From Thermodesulfatator sp. (GTDB taxonomy: Bacteria > Desulfobacterota > Thermodesulfobacteria > Thermodesulfobacteriales > Thermodesulfobacteriaceae), in NCBI GenBank assembly GCA_026993045.1, contig JALWWR010000140.1:1-15652 (forward strand): a stretch of 15,652 bases of DNA, given 5' to 3'. The notes beneath the pieces were generated by a model, which was not told the origin of the DNA, did not search any database, and saw nothing but the letters and a program-made list of their open reading frames with translations. The position numbers and the translations under genes were made by a program. Within the stretch, counting starts at the first letter, position 1. Each line of letters starts with the position of its first letter. This document shows, piece after piece, positions 14,372 through 15,652 of the stretch.

Positions 14372-15290
14372 GATTAGACTTGTAACCTAAGTCTTGGATC
14401 AAGCGGGCGTCCTGGGCCAGGTTCCGCCCCTGGGTGGTGAGATAGTTCCCCACCATAAGGGCGTTGGCTGGAAATAGGGCCAAGGCCTGAAGTTCCCGGA
14501 GGTTGTACTCTCGCCCCCCGCATAAGCGAAGCTCGGCTTGGGGGAGAATAAACCGGAGAGCCACTAGAATACGCAAGCATTTTTGGGGGCTAAGATAACA
14601 GGCTCCTTCCAGAGGGGTGCCTGGAATGGGATGAAGAAAGTTGACCGGGACCGAGTCCACTTCTAAGTCCCGAAGGATTTGAGCCAGCTCCAGAACGGCC
14701 TCTTCCGGCTCCCCCAATCCAAAAAGTCCGCCACAGCAAAGGGAAAGCCCCGCTTCTTTTACCCTTTCGGCGGTGCGCAAACGATCCCACCAGTTTTGGC
14801 GAGAAGAGATCCGGGGGTAAAAGCTGGGGGCGGTCTCCAAGTTGTGGTGATAACGGGAAAGCCCTGCGGCCTTAAGCTCCTCTAGGGCCGTGCGATCCAG
14901 TTGCCCTAAGGAGGCGCACCAGCGCCCTTCAGGATAGGTCTTACGCAATCTTTCAATCACTCGCAGGAGGCGCTCCAGGTCTTTGGCTCCCAACTTGATA
15001 CCGCTTACCACGAAGCTGAAACGATCTATCCCGGCCTTAAAGGCCTTTTCCGCGGCCTGAAAGAGTTCCTCTTCGGAAAGAAGGGGATAGACCGGGGCTT
15101 TGGTAGACCAGAGCTGAGATTGGGCGCAAAACTTACAATCCGAGGGGCAGCGGCCGCTTTTGGCGTTTAAGATGGCGCAAGTCTCGATCCGAACGCCAAA
15201 GACCGCTTCCTTAAGCCTGCGGGCCTCTTCTAGGTAGGGCCAAAGCTCCAAGGCGCCCTCTAGAAGGGCCCGCAGGTCCTCGGTTCTCAC
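14361..15290 (-). CDS. bioB: Biotin synthase (radical SAM), variant cluster ligands
   Basis: Inserts sulfur into dethiobiotin to give biotin, using a radical SAM [4Fe-4S] cluster and a second cluster that is sacrificed as sulfur donor. It has 309 residues from GTG 15290, which overlaps the ppsA stop as GTGA; the longer open frame upstream would add 30 unrelated residues lying inside ppsA. The radical SAM motif is CPSDCKFC (Cys48, Cys52, Cys55). YHHNLET (147-153) and [18 protein letters not shown] (212-229) are typical BioB. By eye alignment to E. coli, Cys128, Cys188 and Arg260 are kept as Cys125, Cys185 and Arg255, but Cys97 is Ser92. Extra cysteines occur at 38, 186 and 257. It runs opposite to the other bio genes. 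Confidence 0.95.
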   Translation of the reverse strand: MRTEDLRALLEGALELWPYLEEARRLKEAVFGVRIETCAILNAKSGRCPSDCKFCAQSQLWSTKAPVYPLLSEEELFQAAEKAFKAGIDRFSFVVSGIKLGAKDLERLLRVIERLRKTYPEGRWCASLGQLDRTALEELKAAGLSRYHHNLETAPSFYPRISSRQNWWDRLRTAERVKEAGLSLCCGGLFGLGEPEEAVLELAQILRDLEVDSVPVNFLHPIPGTPLEGACYLSPQKCLRILVALRFILPQAELRLCGGREYNLRELQALALFPANALMVGNYLTTQGRNLAQDARLIQDLGYKSNLKV

Positions 15291-15652
15291 TTCACCCCTA
15301 GGGCCTTTTCTTTTTCCGCTACCAAGAGACGGGTGCGAGCCACCGTGTCCGGGGTGAGGCTCATAGAGTCTATGCCGCATTCCACCAAAAACTCGGCGAA
15401 ATCGGGAAAATCGCTGGGGGCCTGTCCGCAGATACCAATCTTGCGGCCTTTCTGTTTGGCCGCCTGTATCACTTCCCGCACCAGCCGTTTTACGGCCTCG
15501 TTGCGTTCGTCATAGATATGGGCCACCAGCTCCGAGTCCCGGTCTAGACCTAAGGTGAGCTGGGTGAGGTCGTTAGAGCCGATGGAAAAGCCGTCGAAGA
15601 TCTCCGCAAACTGGTCCGCCAGGACCACGTTGCTAGGGATCTCGCACATGAC
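15287..15652 (-). CDS. ppsA: Phosphoenolpyruvate synthase, C-terminal part (partial at right edge)
   Basis: Makes PEP from pyruvate and ATP (AMP and phosphate released), the entry to gluconeogenesis in autotrophs and organisms growing on small carbon compounds. Only the last 121 residues are present. They belong to the PEP-utilising TIM-barrel domain: [51 protein letters not shown] with the catalytic-region Cys, and [19 protein letters not shown]. This pattern matches PpsA better than pyruvate phosphate dikinase, which has a different final block. The frame continues past the right edge (Val codon 15650-15652). Its TGA (15289-15287) overlaps the bioB GTG, so the two are probably cotranscribed. 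Confidence 0.93.
   Translation of the reverse strand, partial: VMCEIPSNVVLADQFAEIFDGFSIGSNDLTQLTLGLDRDSELVAHIYDERNEAVKRLVREVIQAAKQKGRKIGICGQAPSDFPDFAEFLVECGIDSMSLTPDTVARTRLLVAEKEKALGVK

Noticed and set aside
15291..15380. N-terminal extension of BioB by 30 residues to an upstream ATG
   Set aside because: It would lie wholly inside the conserved end of ppsA in another frame and consists of Pro/Gly/Arg/His-rich nonsense.

Overview
The window looks like a stretch of chromosome from a thermophilic anaerobic bacterium of the Thermodesulfobacteriota type (Thermosulfurimonas or Thermodesulfatator-like). That placement is an inference. It rests on the gene order (map-infA-rpmJ-rpsM-rpsK-rpsD-rpoA-rplQ), very tight packing, frequent GTG and TTG starts, charge-rich proteins, an anaerobe-style biotin synthase and a PEP synthase. 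I see no mobile element, tRNA, rRNA, CRISPR array or sign of recent transfer. The only gap longer than about 25 bases is at 8740-8856.

Region 1 (1-3825, + strand) is the distal end of the spc/alpha ribosomal operon: the C-terminal part of methionine aminopeptidase, IF-1, L36, S13, S11, S4, the RNA polymerase alpha subunit and L17. L17 carries an unusual tail of about 95 residues. Region 2 (3835-8739, + strand) follows after only 9 bases, with no visible terminator. It encodes three of the four dTDP-L-rhamnose enzymes (RfbC, RfbB, RfbD; RfbA is absent), a membrane sugar-phosphate transferase of the MraY/WecA type, and a CCA-adding-type tRNA nucleotidyltransferase with an HD domain. The four junctions within it all overlap by 4-8 bases, so regions 1 and 2 could be one transcript.

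Region 3 (8740-14371, + strand) begins in the one real intergenic gap, which holds a weak promoter candidate and an inverted repeat. A YhcC-type radical SAM protein comes first, followed by bioA, bioF, bioG, bioC and bioD. Region 4 (14361-15652, - strand) is bioB, which meets bioD tail to tail with an 11-base overlap. bioB itself starts inside the stop codon of ppsA, which runs off the right edge.

Together regions 3 and 4 encode a complete route to biotin. BioC methylates a malonyl thioester to disguise it for fatty-acid elongation. BioG removes the methyl group to release pimeloyl-ACP. BioF, BioA, BioD and BioB then build KAPA, DAPA, dethiobiotin and biotin. Two enzymes carry informative residues: BioA has Phe at the position of E. 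coli Tyr17, as in the lysine-using B. subtilis enzyme, and BioB has Ser in place of E. coli Cys97, a ligand of the sulfur-donor cluster, plus extra cysteines elsewhere. I found no wholly new system. The most interesting points are the BioB and BioA variants, the L17 tail, the split placement of the biotin genes, and the attachment of rhamnose genes to the ribosomal operon.
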